Assembly (NCBI GenBank): GCA_034927815.1
Contig: JAYFPK010000032.1
Span: 1 to 64,000 of the forward strand
Source: Limiplasma sp034927815
GTDB lineage: Bacteria > Bacillota > Clostridia > Christensenellales > Aristaeellaceae
Direction: 5' to 3'
Length of the DNA stretch: 64,000 nt
The notes beneath the pieces are model-generated. The model was not told the origin of the DNA. It made no database searches and worked only from the letters and a program-made list of their open reading frames with translations. This document shows, piece by piece, positions 42,128-50,180 of this stretch. Each line of letters opens with the position of its first letter. Within the stretch, counting starts at the first letter, position 1. The translations under genes and the position numbers were made by a program.

Positions 42128-43223
42128 GGGGCGGCTGATTTCGCTGTCCCGGCAAGGCGTACAGGACCCGGTAGACCCTTTCCTCCTGGCACATCCGGCC
42201 CACCACAAAGCTGCCTCCCCTGTGCATGGGCACCCGCACAAAGCGCCAGCCCGGCATGTCAAAGGGGGCGAAGGGCAAATGCTGGTCAAAGAACTGGCTC
42301 AACTGCCGCCACTGCACGGGCCAGCGCACCGGCCGGAGCCGGTCCACAGGCAAAGCCCCCGGCGTGCGGGGCTGGGGAAAGAGATCCGCTGGGGGGGCCT
42401 GCGCCGGGGGAGGCTCCGCCGGGCCTGTGAGGGCCGCCGCATGGACATCCTCCCCATCCCTGGGATTTGGCGGGTCCAGGGCAGGAGGGGCCTCCTCCAC
42501 GCTTCCCCCTCGTCCCCGCTTAGGGGGGCGGGTGGCGTATACGTCCGCCTCCACATAGATGGAGGGATCCACAGCGGAGAGGAACACCTCCTTGGGGGGA
42601 AGGTCCCTGGGCATGGCGGAGGAGGTCCGCAGGGCCAGGCGGGTGATGGGCTTGGGGGCCTTGGAGGGCTTGGCCCCCGCCGCCTCCCCCCGGGGCCGCT
42701 CCGCCCCTTCTCTCTCCCCTTTGGTTCCCTGGTCCGTTTCTTCCCCCGCCTGTTCCCTGGGCTGTATCCCTTCCCCGTCCCTTCGGGGGCGGGCTTGCAC
42801 CCTCTGGGAACCGTTTTGCTCCAGCTTGGCGCACAGGGCCAGCAAAGCGTTCCGGGCGTCCAGCAGGCTCCCGGCGCTCTGGGATACGCACAGGCCGATG
42901 AACAGCGGCTGGGGCTTGGGATCGTCGGAGGTCACCAGCACCGCCTGGAGCCTGGAGGGAGCCATGCTTCCCTGTCGGGCAGCCACCTCCGCCATCAGCG
43001 TGGCCTGTCCCTGGGCATTGACCCTGGCGCTTCCCAACTCCTGGACCGCGCCCTCCCCGGCGTACAAAAACGCCCGAAGGCCTTTGGCGTGGCCGTTGAG
43101 GTTCTTTCCGGTGAGTTGCAGCAGCAGCCCGCCCCCCTCCACCTGGAGGCGGGCAAAGCCCGAAGCTCCCAAAACCATGGGTTTGAGCATGATGTATTGC
43201 CGTTTCATGGGCTGTGTGGACAT
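42033..43223 (-). CDS. Hypothetical protein with Pro/Ala/Arg-rich middle
   Basis: 396 residues, unrecognised. An N-terminal domain (about 1-125, MKRQYIMLKPMVLGASGFARLQVEGGGLLLQLTGKNLNG) looks like a compact beta fold. A low-complexity charged and proline-rich linker follows (about 140-300). The C-terminal region (about 305-396, FDQHLPFAPFDMPGWRFVRVPM...GYWALWQQVKAG) looks folded. No signal peptide. AGGAGGG precedes the ATG at 43223. The 3' end overlaps the TIGR03915 gene on the other strand. Confidence 0.7.
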   Translation of the reverse strand: MSTQPMKRQYIMLKPMVLGASGFARLQVEGGGLLLQLTGKNLNGHAKGLRAFLYAGEGAVQELGSARVNAQGQATLMAEVAARQGSMAPSRLQAVLVTSDDPKPQPLFIGLCVSQSAGSLLDARNALLALCAKLEQNGSQRVQARPRRDGEGIQPREQAGEETDQGTKGEREGAERPRGEAAGAKPSKAPKPITRLALRTSSAMPRDLPPKEVFLSAVDPSIYVEADVYATRPPKRGRGGSVEEAPPALDPPNPRDGEDVHAAALTGPAEPPPAQAPPADLFPQPRTPGALPVDRLRPVRWPVQWRQLSQFFDQHLPFAPFDMPGWRFVRVPMHRGGSFVVGRMCQEERVYRVLYALPGQRNQPPPKEFARYRWQQGQDGQGYWALWQQVKAGAER

Positions 43224-43414
43224 AGGCCGTCCCTCCTGGCGCGCTTTTAGCACAGCATATGCGGCCAGGGATAGGAAAAGCCCCGTCCTTTGTCCCGCTT
43301 CGCTCCTCTGGGAGGACGGGCCGCCCGGTCCCTCCTCCCTGTTCCTCCTATTTGGGCACGGCAGAAACATCCATGGTATAATGAAAATCAATCCAATCCC
43401 GGGAGGCGCCGCCC

Positions 43415-43789
43415 ATGAACGGAGACATCCTGGCTTTTTTTGAACAAGCGCCCCTATCCCTTCCCCTGTACCAGGCCCTGGAGGAGCGAATCCTGGGGGA
43501 GCTTGGGGAAGTGTCCATCAAGGTCCACAAAACCCAAATCAGCTTCTCCAGCAGGTATGGCTTCGCCTATGCCTCTTTGCCCCGTTTTTCCCGCAAGGCG
43601 CGGCCACAGGCCTCCCTGATCCTTTCTTTCGGCCTCGGCCACCGCCTGGAGCATCCCCGCGTCTGGCAGGCGGTGGAGCCCTACCCCCGGCGCTGGACCC
43701 ATCATGTAATCCTCCAGTCCCCGGAGGATGTGGACGAAGAACTCATGGCCTGGATCAAGGAGGCCTACGACTTCGCCCGGTTCAAGTGA
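43415..43789 (+). CDS. DUF5655 domain protein
   Basis: 124 residues, almost entirely the DUF5655 domain (FFEQAPLSLPLYQALEERILGELGEVSIKVHKTQISFSSRYGFAYASLPR, then HHVILQSPEDVDEELMAWIKEAYDFA). The function is unknown; the domain is also found attached to predicted nucleic-acid enzymes. GGGAGG precedes the ATG. Single gene, divergent from the preceding hypothetical gene. Confidence 0.82.
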   Translation: MNGDILAFFEQAPLSLPLYQALEERILGELGEVSIKVHKTQISFSSRYGFAYASLPRFSRKARPQASLILSFGLGHRLEHPRVWQAVEPYPRRWTHHVILQSPEDVDEELMAWIKEAYDFARFK

Positions 43790-43808
43790 GGGAGCGGGAC
43801 GGCCGCCG

Positions 43809-46700
43809 TCAGGGCCCGGGCGGCGCTTGGGTCCCGCCCTTTGCCCGGCGCATGGCTTGCAAGCCGGTGAGCCTGGCATTGGTCCCCTCGGCCCAGGAAT
43901 ACTCCGACAGGTATTCCCCATTGTATTTTGCCATGGCTTCCTCGTCCCCCCGAAGAAAAGAGAAGTAATCACTTTCCAGGGCCTCCGGCCGGATGAAGCC
44001 CACGCAGCCCTCCTTGCCCAGGATAAAGCCGATGCCCGCTTGCTCCAGGGTTTCCCGGAGCCGTTTGAAGGTCATGCGGTATAGCGCCAGGGTCCTTTGG
44101 TCGTCGCTTCGGTCCTCCCACAGGAAGGAGACCGCCTGCCGGGAGGAGAGGGAGCCGCCGTTCCGGTCCACCAGCAGCGCCAGCAATTCCCGCAGCTTAG
44201 GGCTGGACATTGGAAGCAGCTTTCCGTCCACATAGATGTCAAAGGTCGGGATGGTCTGCACATACACGGCCTTGGGGAAAGGGCTGCGGGCCTCTTGGGG
44301 CCCCTGAGGAAGACCGCCGTTCCTTCCCCGGGGCAAAGCCGTTTCCTCCGCCGGGAACGGCTCTTTCCAATCCTTGCCGCGCCGCATTTCTTCCACGGAC
44401 AGGGCCCCGGCTTCCGCCGCGGGAAGGAAGGCCGCCCTTTCCAAGCTCTCCAGGTATTGCCCGCAGGAGAAAAGCACCTCCCGCACATACGCATCCTCCG
44501 GGGCCTCCAAGGCAATGCGGCGCACCATGTCCAAAATATCCGGCGCGCATTCGGCAAAGGGCAAAAGGAGATGGTCCTCCCGTCCTTCTTCCAGGGCCCG
44601 CCGCAATTGGGCGCAGCCCGCCTCCATGCCATACAGGCGGTATTTCGCCGCCGCTCCCAAAATCCGGTGATGCAAAAACCCCAGCTGGTTGCCCAGGGCG
44701 GCGAAATACTGCCGGGGTTCTTCGGTGAGGGCCTCCAGGCGGATATATTCCTTCAGGGCCAGCAAGGCCTTCCCGTGAACGATGTAATTGAAGCCCAAGC
44801 CCTGGTACATGAAATGCGCCGGGGACATATCCCCCGTTTGAAGCCAGGAGGGGATCAGGTGCGGCTGCCTGAGGCACGCGGCGGCATATCCCCGGATCAG
44901 TTCCAGCGTCGTGTTGTATATGGCGTTGTTTTCCCTGGCTACGCTGTGGGCAAGGCGGTTGAATTGCTCCAGCGCTTCCCCGGCCTTTCCCTGAGAGAGG
45001 TACAGCCGGATCAGCGTCATGTTGGCGCACAGGGCGATGCTGGCCTGGCCCCGGGTCTTGGCCTTGTAAATGGCCTTGTGAGCGCTTGCCTTCGCGCCCT
45101 TCTGATCCCCGGTTTCCAGCGCGTATTCAGCCTGGGCCGCCTCGCCGCAGCCCAGGCTGCAGCCGTCCGCCAGACGGGGAAAGACGGGAAATTCCCGAAG
45201 GATGTATTCCATGGTTTCCCGAAGCCGCCCCCTCTGGCGGTAATAGGAGTACAGAAAATGCGGGGAGCCAAAGGTCGCTTCGTTTTTGCGCTTCATCAGC
45301 CAGGAGGAGCCGCCCCCTAAAAGGCGGAGCGCCTCGTTGACGCACTTTACCATCCGCCGGGGATCATTGAAGGCGGCAAAGATACGAATGGCGCTGATCT
45401 CCGCCAGAACGCGGTTTCTCCTTTCAGGCGCAAGGCCCTCCATTTTTTCATACACCCTTTGCAATTCGTCAAGGCGGGCGGCGCCCTCCGCCGCCGCTAC
45501 GGGGTCCCCTCCGGTCAAAAGCAAGCCGATGTATTGCAAGTACGCAATGGGATAGCTGAACAGCAGCGGGCGGGGAGTTTTGGCAAACAGCTCAAAGGAG
45601 CCTTGAAACTCCGCGAAGCACTCGGTTATGTTGTCCGGCTCCTCCAAAAGAGCAAGAACGCGCCAGGCATCGCCGGCGCGCCAGAAATATGCATAGGCCC
45701 GGACAAAGCACCGCCCGGCGAGATACCATTCCCCCGCCCGCCGGTACAGCGCGGCGCGCTGGGCCTCATCCCGCTGCCGGGCCCGGAGAAAATCCAGCAG
45801 TACGTTGTGAATCCTGTACTCTCCCCCAGGCTCCTCCAGGGTAACAAAGGCGTTCTCCCGGCGCAACCGCCGGAGAAACTCCTCCGCCTGGGGCTCCCCG
45901 GTCACAAAAGAGGCCTGCTCCGCCGTGAAGCTGTCCAGCACGGACACCCGGAGCAAAAAGCGTTTCACAGCTTCATCCCAGGGGGTGAACAGAACTTTTT
46001 CCACCCATTCGTCAATGGCGCCGCCGCGGCCCAGGGGCATGCCTTGCCCCATGCCCAGCAGCATCAAATAGACCAGGGATATCCAGCCCTCCGCAAGGAC
46101 GGTGATCCTGTCCAGGTCTTCCCGGGAGGGAGACAGGCCCAACAAGGCGCAGTACGCCCGTACCTCCTCCCCGGAAAAGCGCAGTGTCCGCTGGGATACC
46201 ACATGGCACCGCCCTTTGGCCAAAAGCCCGTCCACATCCAGGTTGGACGCATCCCGGGTCATCACCACAATGCGCAAATCCTCCGGCAAATCCTCCGCCA
46301 GCCGCCCCAGCAGCGCGCCCACCTGGGGGCCCTTTGCCTCGTGAAAATCGTCGATCGCCAGCACCGTATGCCTGGCAAAGTCCAAGGCCTTCAGCATGTC
46401 CAGAATCTTTGCCGCCTGGGGCGCGTCCGCGGGAAAGCCCAGGCGCTTCAGGCCGTCCCCCGTCCTTTTGTTCAGCTTTCCGATCTGGGCGGCAAACCGG
46501 TTCCAGAAAAAGGAGGGGGCATCCTCCCCAGGCAAAAGGGAAATCCACAGCACGCGGCAATCCGTACCCGCGAGAAAGGCCCGCACCGCCGTGGTTTTGC
46601 CAAAGCCCATGGGAGCCTCCACCACGGTGAGGGGGGATTCCAGGATGCATTCCAGGGCGCGGTTGATCCGCTCCCTCTCCAGCACTTTTTTGTGCTTCAA
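43809..46700 (-). CDS. MalT-like STAND ATPase regulator with C-terminal winged helix
   Basis: 963 residues. NTPase domain with P-loop APMGFGKTTAVR near residue 25 and Walker B VLAIDDFHEAKG, arranged as in MalT/LuxR-family STAND regulators. A long alpha-helical TPR-like region follows (about 330-770). Instead of the usual LuxR helix-turn-helix the C-terminus (about 850-945) has an OmpR/SARP-like winged helix (FDIYVDGKLLPMSSPKLRELLALLVDRNGGSLSS...). TTG at 46700 is favoured by AAAGGGGG 8 bp upstream; ATG at 46786 is the alternative. It is divergent from the beta-lactamase-fold gene, its likeliest target. Confidence 0.85.
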   Translation of the reverse strand: MKHKKVLERERINRALECILESPLTVVEAPMGFGKTTAVRAFLAGTDCRVLWISLLPGEDAPSFFWNRFAAQIGKLNKRTGDGLKRLGFPADAPQAAKILDMLKALDFARHTVLAIDDFHEAKGPQVGALLGRLAEDLPEDLRIVVMTRDASNLDVDGLLAKGRCHVVSQRTLRFSGEEVRAYCALLGLSPSREDLDRITVLAEGWISLVYLMLLGMGQGMPLGRGGAIDEWVEKVLFTPWDEAVKRFLLRVSVLDSFTAEQASFVTGEPQAEEFLRRLRRENAFVTLEEPGGEYRIHNVLLDFLRARQRDEAQRAALYRRAGEWYLAGRCFVRAYAYFWRAGDAWRVLALLEEPDNITECFAEFQGSFELFAKTPRPLLFSYPIAYLQYIGLLLTGGDPVAAAEGAARLDELQRVYEKMEGLAPERRNRVLAEISAIRIFAAFNDPRRMVKCVNEALRLLGGGSSWLMKRKNEATFGSPHFLYSYYRQRGRLRETMEYILREFPVFPRLADGCSLGCGEAAQAEYALETGDQKGAKASAHKAIYKAKTRGQASIALCANMTLIRLYLSQGKAGEALEQFNRLAHSVARENNAIYNTTLELIRGYAAACLRQPHLIPSWLQTGDMSPAHFMYQGLGFNYIVHGKALLALKEYIRLEALTEEPRQYFAALGNQLGFLHHRILGAAAKYRLYGMEAGCAQLRRALEEGREDHLLLPFAECAPDILDMVRRIALEAPEDAYVREVLFSCGQYLESLERAAFLPAAEAGALSVEEMRRGKDWKEPFPAEETALPRGRNGGLPQGPQEARSPFPKAVYVQTIPTFDIYVDGKLLPMSSPKLRELLALLVDRNGGSLSSRQAVSFLWEDRSDDQRTLALYRMTFKRLRETLEQAGIGFILGKEGCVGFIRPEALESDYFSFLRGDEEAMAKYNGEYLSEYSWAEGTNARLTGLQAMRRAKGGTQAPPGP

Positions 46701-46956
46701 GCCTGATCCCCCTTTCGGCTGACCGGCTTTTCCCCGTCTGTTGAGACGGCCCGCCGTCCCCGCCCCAGGGAATGCGTCTTTTTCCATAGGCCGTTTTTGG
46801 ATGGAGAAAAGGATTGCCAGACAAGGGCAGTAGAGCAAATGGCGCACCTTGGCGTCTTCCAGGGACTCTCTTCGGAATGTTACGCTTTTGTTCGCCGGCA
46901 GGACTATCATACCATATAGAAAGGGAATTTTCGAGTGCGAAAGGGGGAAATGGCAT

Positions 46957-48954
46957 ATGGCGAGGAGGCTTCTGCTGGGGCTTTTGTGCATCGTCCTGTG
47001 GGCCGCTCCGCCGGCGGCCCAGGGGGAGGAACCGGCGGATAGGGTGGCGGCCACGGCCAGAATCGGGCTTTGGAAGGAGATTTCCGGCGGGGGCGCGTCC
47101 AGCGCCGCGGTGGCCGTGATGGAGGATGGGGAATTCCTCTATTCGGAGGCCTTCGGGATGCGCGACAGGGAGCGTTCCATCCCCGTGGACGCCCATACCC
47201 AGTTCAACATCGGCTCCGTCAGCAAGGTATTTACCGCCGCGGCGGTGCTGCTGCTGTGGGACGACGGCAAGGTGGATTTGGACGAGCCGGTGACGGCCTA
47301 CCTGCCGGAATTCACCATGGCGGACGAGCGCTATGCCGATATCACGGTGCGCATGCTGCTGAACCATTCCTCGGGCATTCCGGGCATCATCATGAAGGAC
47401 GCCGTGGGCACCCAAAAATACGGCGGGTATATCGACCTGACCCTCCAGGTGCTTTCCGAAAACACCCTCAAGCACGCCCCCGGGGAGTTGAGCATTTATT
47501 GCAACGACGCCCTGACCCTGGCCGAAGCGGTGGTGGAGCGCGCCTCGGGAAAAAGCTACGGGGAATTTCTCAGGGAGCGTATTTTTCTAAAGGCGGGCAT
47601 GGAGGACACCAGCTGTTATTACCGGAAGGGGAACCAGAACATCATTCTGGCCTATGACCGCCAGTCCGGCGGGGCCTATCCCACGGAATATGTGAACGCC
47701 ATGGGCTCGGGAGGCATCACCTCCACGGCCCAGGACCTGTGCCGGTTTGCCCAGGCCGTCCTTTTCGGCGGGCTGCTTTCACAGCAGGCCCTGGATGAAT
47801 TTCAAAAGCCGCAGTACGCCCCTGAAACCGTTCCTGAGGGCCTGCCGGTGTTCGCCTATGGCCTGGGCTGGGATACGGCGTCCATAGAGGCCTTTGAGGA
47901 CCAGGGGGTCCGGGTGCTCTCCAAAAACGGGGGAACCTCCCAATTCACCTCCCAGCTTTACGTAGTACCGGAGGAAAAGCTAGCGGTGGCTGTGACCGTG
48001 ACCAGCAACAGCGGCAACGTGGCGGGCATCTGCGACAGCGTCCTCCAGGCGCTGCTGGAGCAAAAGGGGCTGGTGAAGCCCAAGGATCAGCCCCCCGCCC
48101 TTGCGCCCCGGCCCGCTCCCATCCCCCAAGAGATGCTTGGTTTCCAAGGATATTACGGGATGTACAACCGCATTGTCCAGGTGAGGTTTGACCTTGAGGC
48201 CAACGCGCTGGCCTATGGCGTCTTTGACGGCGAGGGCTTTGTCCCCCAGGCGCTTTTCCCCTACGGGGAGGACGGCTTTTTCCATATGAATGGCCACAGG
48301 CTGGCCTTTGTGGAAAAGACGGGGATCAAGTACATCCTACTCTATCCCCAGCATCACAAGCGCTGCCTGGTCTTTGCCCAGGAGCTGCCCCAGGGGGAAA
48401 AGGAAGACGCCGCCGGGTTTGCGGGCAAGGCGTGGCTCCCCCACAACCTGAGCGCTACGGAGTTAAGCTGCTTCGGGGCCGTTACCGGGCTGATTCCGGG
48501 CCTGGAGGGCTACCTGTTCTACCGGTCGGAGGATGCCCTGAGCGGCTCCATCCTCTACATGCCCTGTGCGCTGGCCGGGCCGGACAGCACGCGGATGTGC
48601 CTGCGCTACGCCTCGGACCTGGCCGAGCCCCGGCTTGTGGAGGAGGAGGGCCAAACGCTGCTGAAGGTCAGCGGCTTCCTGTTTACGGACGCATCCCAGG
48701 CGGCCGTCCTGGCGCGGGAGGAGCGCGTCACCATCCCGGAGGATGGGCGCAACGTGGCCCGCCGCATCCCCCAAGACGCGGTGTTCACAAGTACCCTCCC
48801 GGTCAGCGGCAGGCTCGTGGTTCTCCTGCCGGACCTGACGCTGGCCTATGACAGCTTGCGGCACGGGGCCCCGGAGCTGGTGGTGCGGGAAGGCTCCTAT
48901 GCCATCTTTATCGGCGCTGCCGGGGATGGGTTTCAGACCGCGTTGGGGCAGTAA
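46957..48954 (+). CDS. Secreted beta-lactamase-fold serine hydrolase
   Basis: 665 residues. Signal peptide (about 1-23, PPAAQGEE). The class-C/PBP-like catalytic domain (about 28-375) has SVSK (nucleophile Ser and Lys), YCND in place of YxN, and a KNGG segment in the KTG position. A C-terminal region of about 290 residues (375-665), mostly beta, resembles no family I know. Probably a D-amino-acid peptidase or esterase; true beta-lactamase activity is uncertain. AAAGGGGG precedes the ATG at 46957. Divergent from the MalT-like regulator. Confidence 0.85.
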   Translation: MARRLLLGLLCIVLWAAPPAAQGEEPADRVAATARIGLWKEISGGGASSAAVAVMEDGEFLYSEAFGMRDRERSIPVDAHTQFNIGSVSKVFTAAAVLLLWDDGKVDLDEPVTAYLPEFTMADERYADITVRMLLNHSSGIPGIIMKDAVGTQKYGGYIDLTLQVLSENTLKHAPGELSIYCNDALTLAEAVVERASGKSYGEFLRERIFLKAGMEDTSCYYRKGNQNIILAYDRQSGGAYPTEYVNAMGSGGITSTAQDLCRFAQAVLFGGLLSQQALDEFQKPQYAPETVPEGLPVFAYGLGWDTASIEAFEDQGVRVLSKNGGTSQFTSQLYVVPEEKLAVAVTVTSNSGNVAGICDSVLQALLEQKGLVKPKDQPPALAPRPAPIPQEMLGFQGYYGMYNRIVQVRFDLEANALAYGVFDGEGFVPQALFPYGEDGFFHMNGHRLAFVEKTGIKYILLYPQHHKRCLVFAQELPQGEKEDAAGFAGKAWLPHNLSATELSCFGAVTGLIPGLEGYLFYRSEDALSGSILYMPCALAGPDSTRMCLRYASDLAEPRLVEEEGQTLLKVSGFLFTDASQAAVLAREERVTIPEDGRNVARRIPQDAVFTSTLPVSGRLVVLLPDLTLAYDSLRHGAPELVVREGSYAIFIGAAGDGFQTALGQ

Positions 48955-49018
48955 GCGGGGTGGGGGCGGGGGCTCAAAGGGAGATATTCGGAATCGCGCC
49001 TGCACAGCGCCAAACCTA

Positions 49019-49044
49019 CAATAGTACAGCCACAGGTACTATTG
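49019..49044. promoter_or_regulatory. Perfect palindrome upstream of the XRE gene (putative operator)
   Basis: CAATAGTAC (49019-49027) and GTACTATTG (49036-49044) are 9-bp complementary arms around an 8-bp spacer. It overlaps the expected -35 region of the following gene, whose -10 is TATACT (49061-49066). The -35 is poor, which fits control by a bound regulator, possibly the XRE protein itself. Confidence 0.6.
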
Positions 49045-49100
49045 CGTAACACGCACACCCTATACTGGGAATGCAATACGAGGATGAGCGGTGATGAAAG

Positions 49101-49340
49101 TTGAAGCTGAATGAGGCGGTGAGCCGCCGGCTTTTGGAATTGCTGGAGCAAAGGAACATGACCCAGTACCAGCTTTATCAAAACAGCGGCGTGCCCAAAT
49201 CCACCATCGCCAACATCGTCCACTGCTCCTACGATTCCGTGAAGCTGCGCATTCTCCATGAGCTGTGCCAGGGGCTGGAAATCGACCTTCCCAGCTTCTT
49301 TCAATCCCCGCTGTTTGAGGAGAATGATTTGGAACCATAA
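49101..49340 (+). CDS. Small XRE-family helix-turn-helix regulator
   Basis: 79 residues, almost only a Cro/C1-type helix-turn-helix (LLEQRNMTQYQLYQNSGVPKSTIANIVHCSYDSVKLRILHELCQGLEIDLPSFF). The start is TTG at 49101; the ribosome binding site is weak (GGTGAT). It is flanked by a palindromic operator and a terminator, so it is a stand-alone regulator. No toxin partner is adjacent. Confidence 0.85.
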   Translation: MKLNEAVSRRLLELLEQRNMTQYQLYQNSGVPKSTIANIVHCSYDSVKLRILHELCQGLEIDLPSFFQSPLFEENDLEP

Positions 49341-49342
49341 GC

Positions 49343-49373
49343 AAAAGGCCAGCGCGATAAACGCTGGCCTTTT
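49343..49373. terminator. Bidirectional terminator after the XRE gene
   Basis: AAAAGGCCAGCG and CGCTGGCCTTTT form a 12-bp perfect stem with a 7-nt loop. It lies between the XRE gene and the end of the liv operon. Confidence 0.9.
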
Positions 49374-49403
49374 ACGATTGCCATGAAATTCCGCATCCCC
49401 TCT

Positions 49404-49452
49404 GAAGCGCGTAAAACGCGGTTCAGCCATGGGTCCAGGGGGCAACGCCCCC
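49404..49452 (-). repeat. Three-hairpin module, copy 4 (downstream of livF; H1 eroded)
   Basis: On the minus strand H2 GGGGGC-gtt-GCCCCC followed by TGGACCC, a 10-nt linker after TGG, then H3 GAAcCGCG-tttta-CGCGcTTC (49404-49424). It begins about 23 bp after the livF stop, in the same orientation as livF. Only traces of H1 remain between the stop codon and H2. Confidence 0.7.
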
Positions 49453-49475
49453 GGCCGTTCCCCCACCTTTGGCCA

Positions 49476-50180
49476 TTACGTCCCCAAATACGCCTCCCGG
49501 ACCTTCTCGTTATCCAGCAAGGTCTTGGCGTCGCCTTCCATGACGATGCGCCCGGTTTCCAGCACATAGGCCCGGTTGGCAATGCCCAAAGCCATGTGGG
49601 CGTTCTGCTCCACCAGAAGGATGGTGGTGCCGTCCCGGTTGATGTCCCGGATGATGCCGAAAATCTCCTCCACCAGAATGGGCGAAAGGCCCATGGAGGG
49701 TTCGTCCATCATCAGAAGGGTGGGGTGGCTCATCAGGGCCCGGGCGGTGGCCAGCATCTGCTGCTCGCCGCCGGAAAGGGTGCCCGCCAGCTGGCGCACC
49801 CGCTCCTTGAGCCTGGGGAAGTGGCCGAATACCATCTGCAAATCCGCTTCCAGCTCCCCCTTGCTGCGGCGGGTATAGGCCCCCATTTCCAGGTTTTCCA
49901 GCACGCTCATCCGGGAGAAAACCCGGCGGCCCTCGGGCACCTGGGAAAGGCCCATGGCGGGGAGGCGGTGGGCTTCGGTGTGGGTGATGTCCTTGCCGTC
50001 AAAGACGATGGTTCCGCTTTTCAGGGGGAGCATGCGGGAAATGGCTTGCAAAACGCTGGTCTTCCCCGCGCCGTTGGCCCCGATCAGGGTTACGATCTCG
50101 CCCCCGGACACGGAAAACTGGATGTCGTGGAGAGCGTGAATGGAGCCGTAGAACAGATTCAGGTCCTGAACCTCAAGCAT
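49476..50180 (-). CDS. livF: Branched-chain amino acid ABC transporter ATPase LivF
   Basis: 234 residues. Walker A GANGAGKT, signature LSGGEQQM, Walker B LLMMDEPSMGLSP and the H-loop region are in the usual LivF order (LEVQDLNLFYGSIHALHDI). It powers amino acid import with LivG, LivH and LivM. It starts 8 bp inside the end of the LivM-LivG gene, so it is translationally coupled. The three-hairpin module follows its stop codon. Confidence 0.94.
   Translation of the reverse strand: MLEVQDLNLFYGSIHALHDIQFSVSGGEIVTLIGANGAGKTSVLQAISRMLPLKSGTIVFDGKDITHTEAHRLPAMGLSQVPEGRRVFSRMSVLENLEMGAYTRRSKGELEADLQMVFGHFPRLKERVRQLAGTLSGGEQQMLATARALMSHPTLLMMDEPSMGLSPILVEEIFGIIRDINRDGTTILLVEQNAHMALGIANRAYVLETGRIVMEGDAKTLLDNEKVREAYLGT

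Noticed and set aside
46957..48954. Beta-lactamase as an antibiotic resistance gene
   Set aside because: SVSK, YCND and KNGG motifs and the large C-terminal extension fit the wider serine hydrolase/PBP4-like family. Nothing in the sequence shows beta-lactam hydrolysis.
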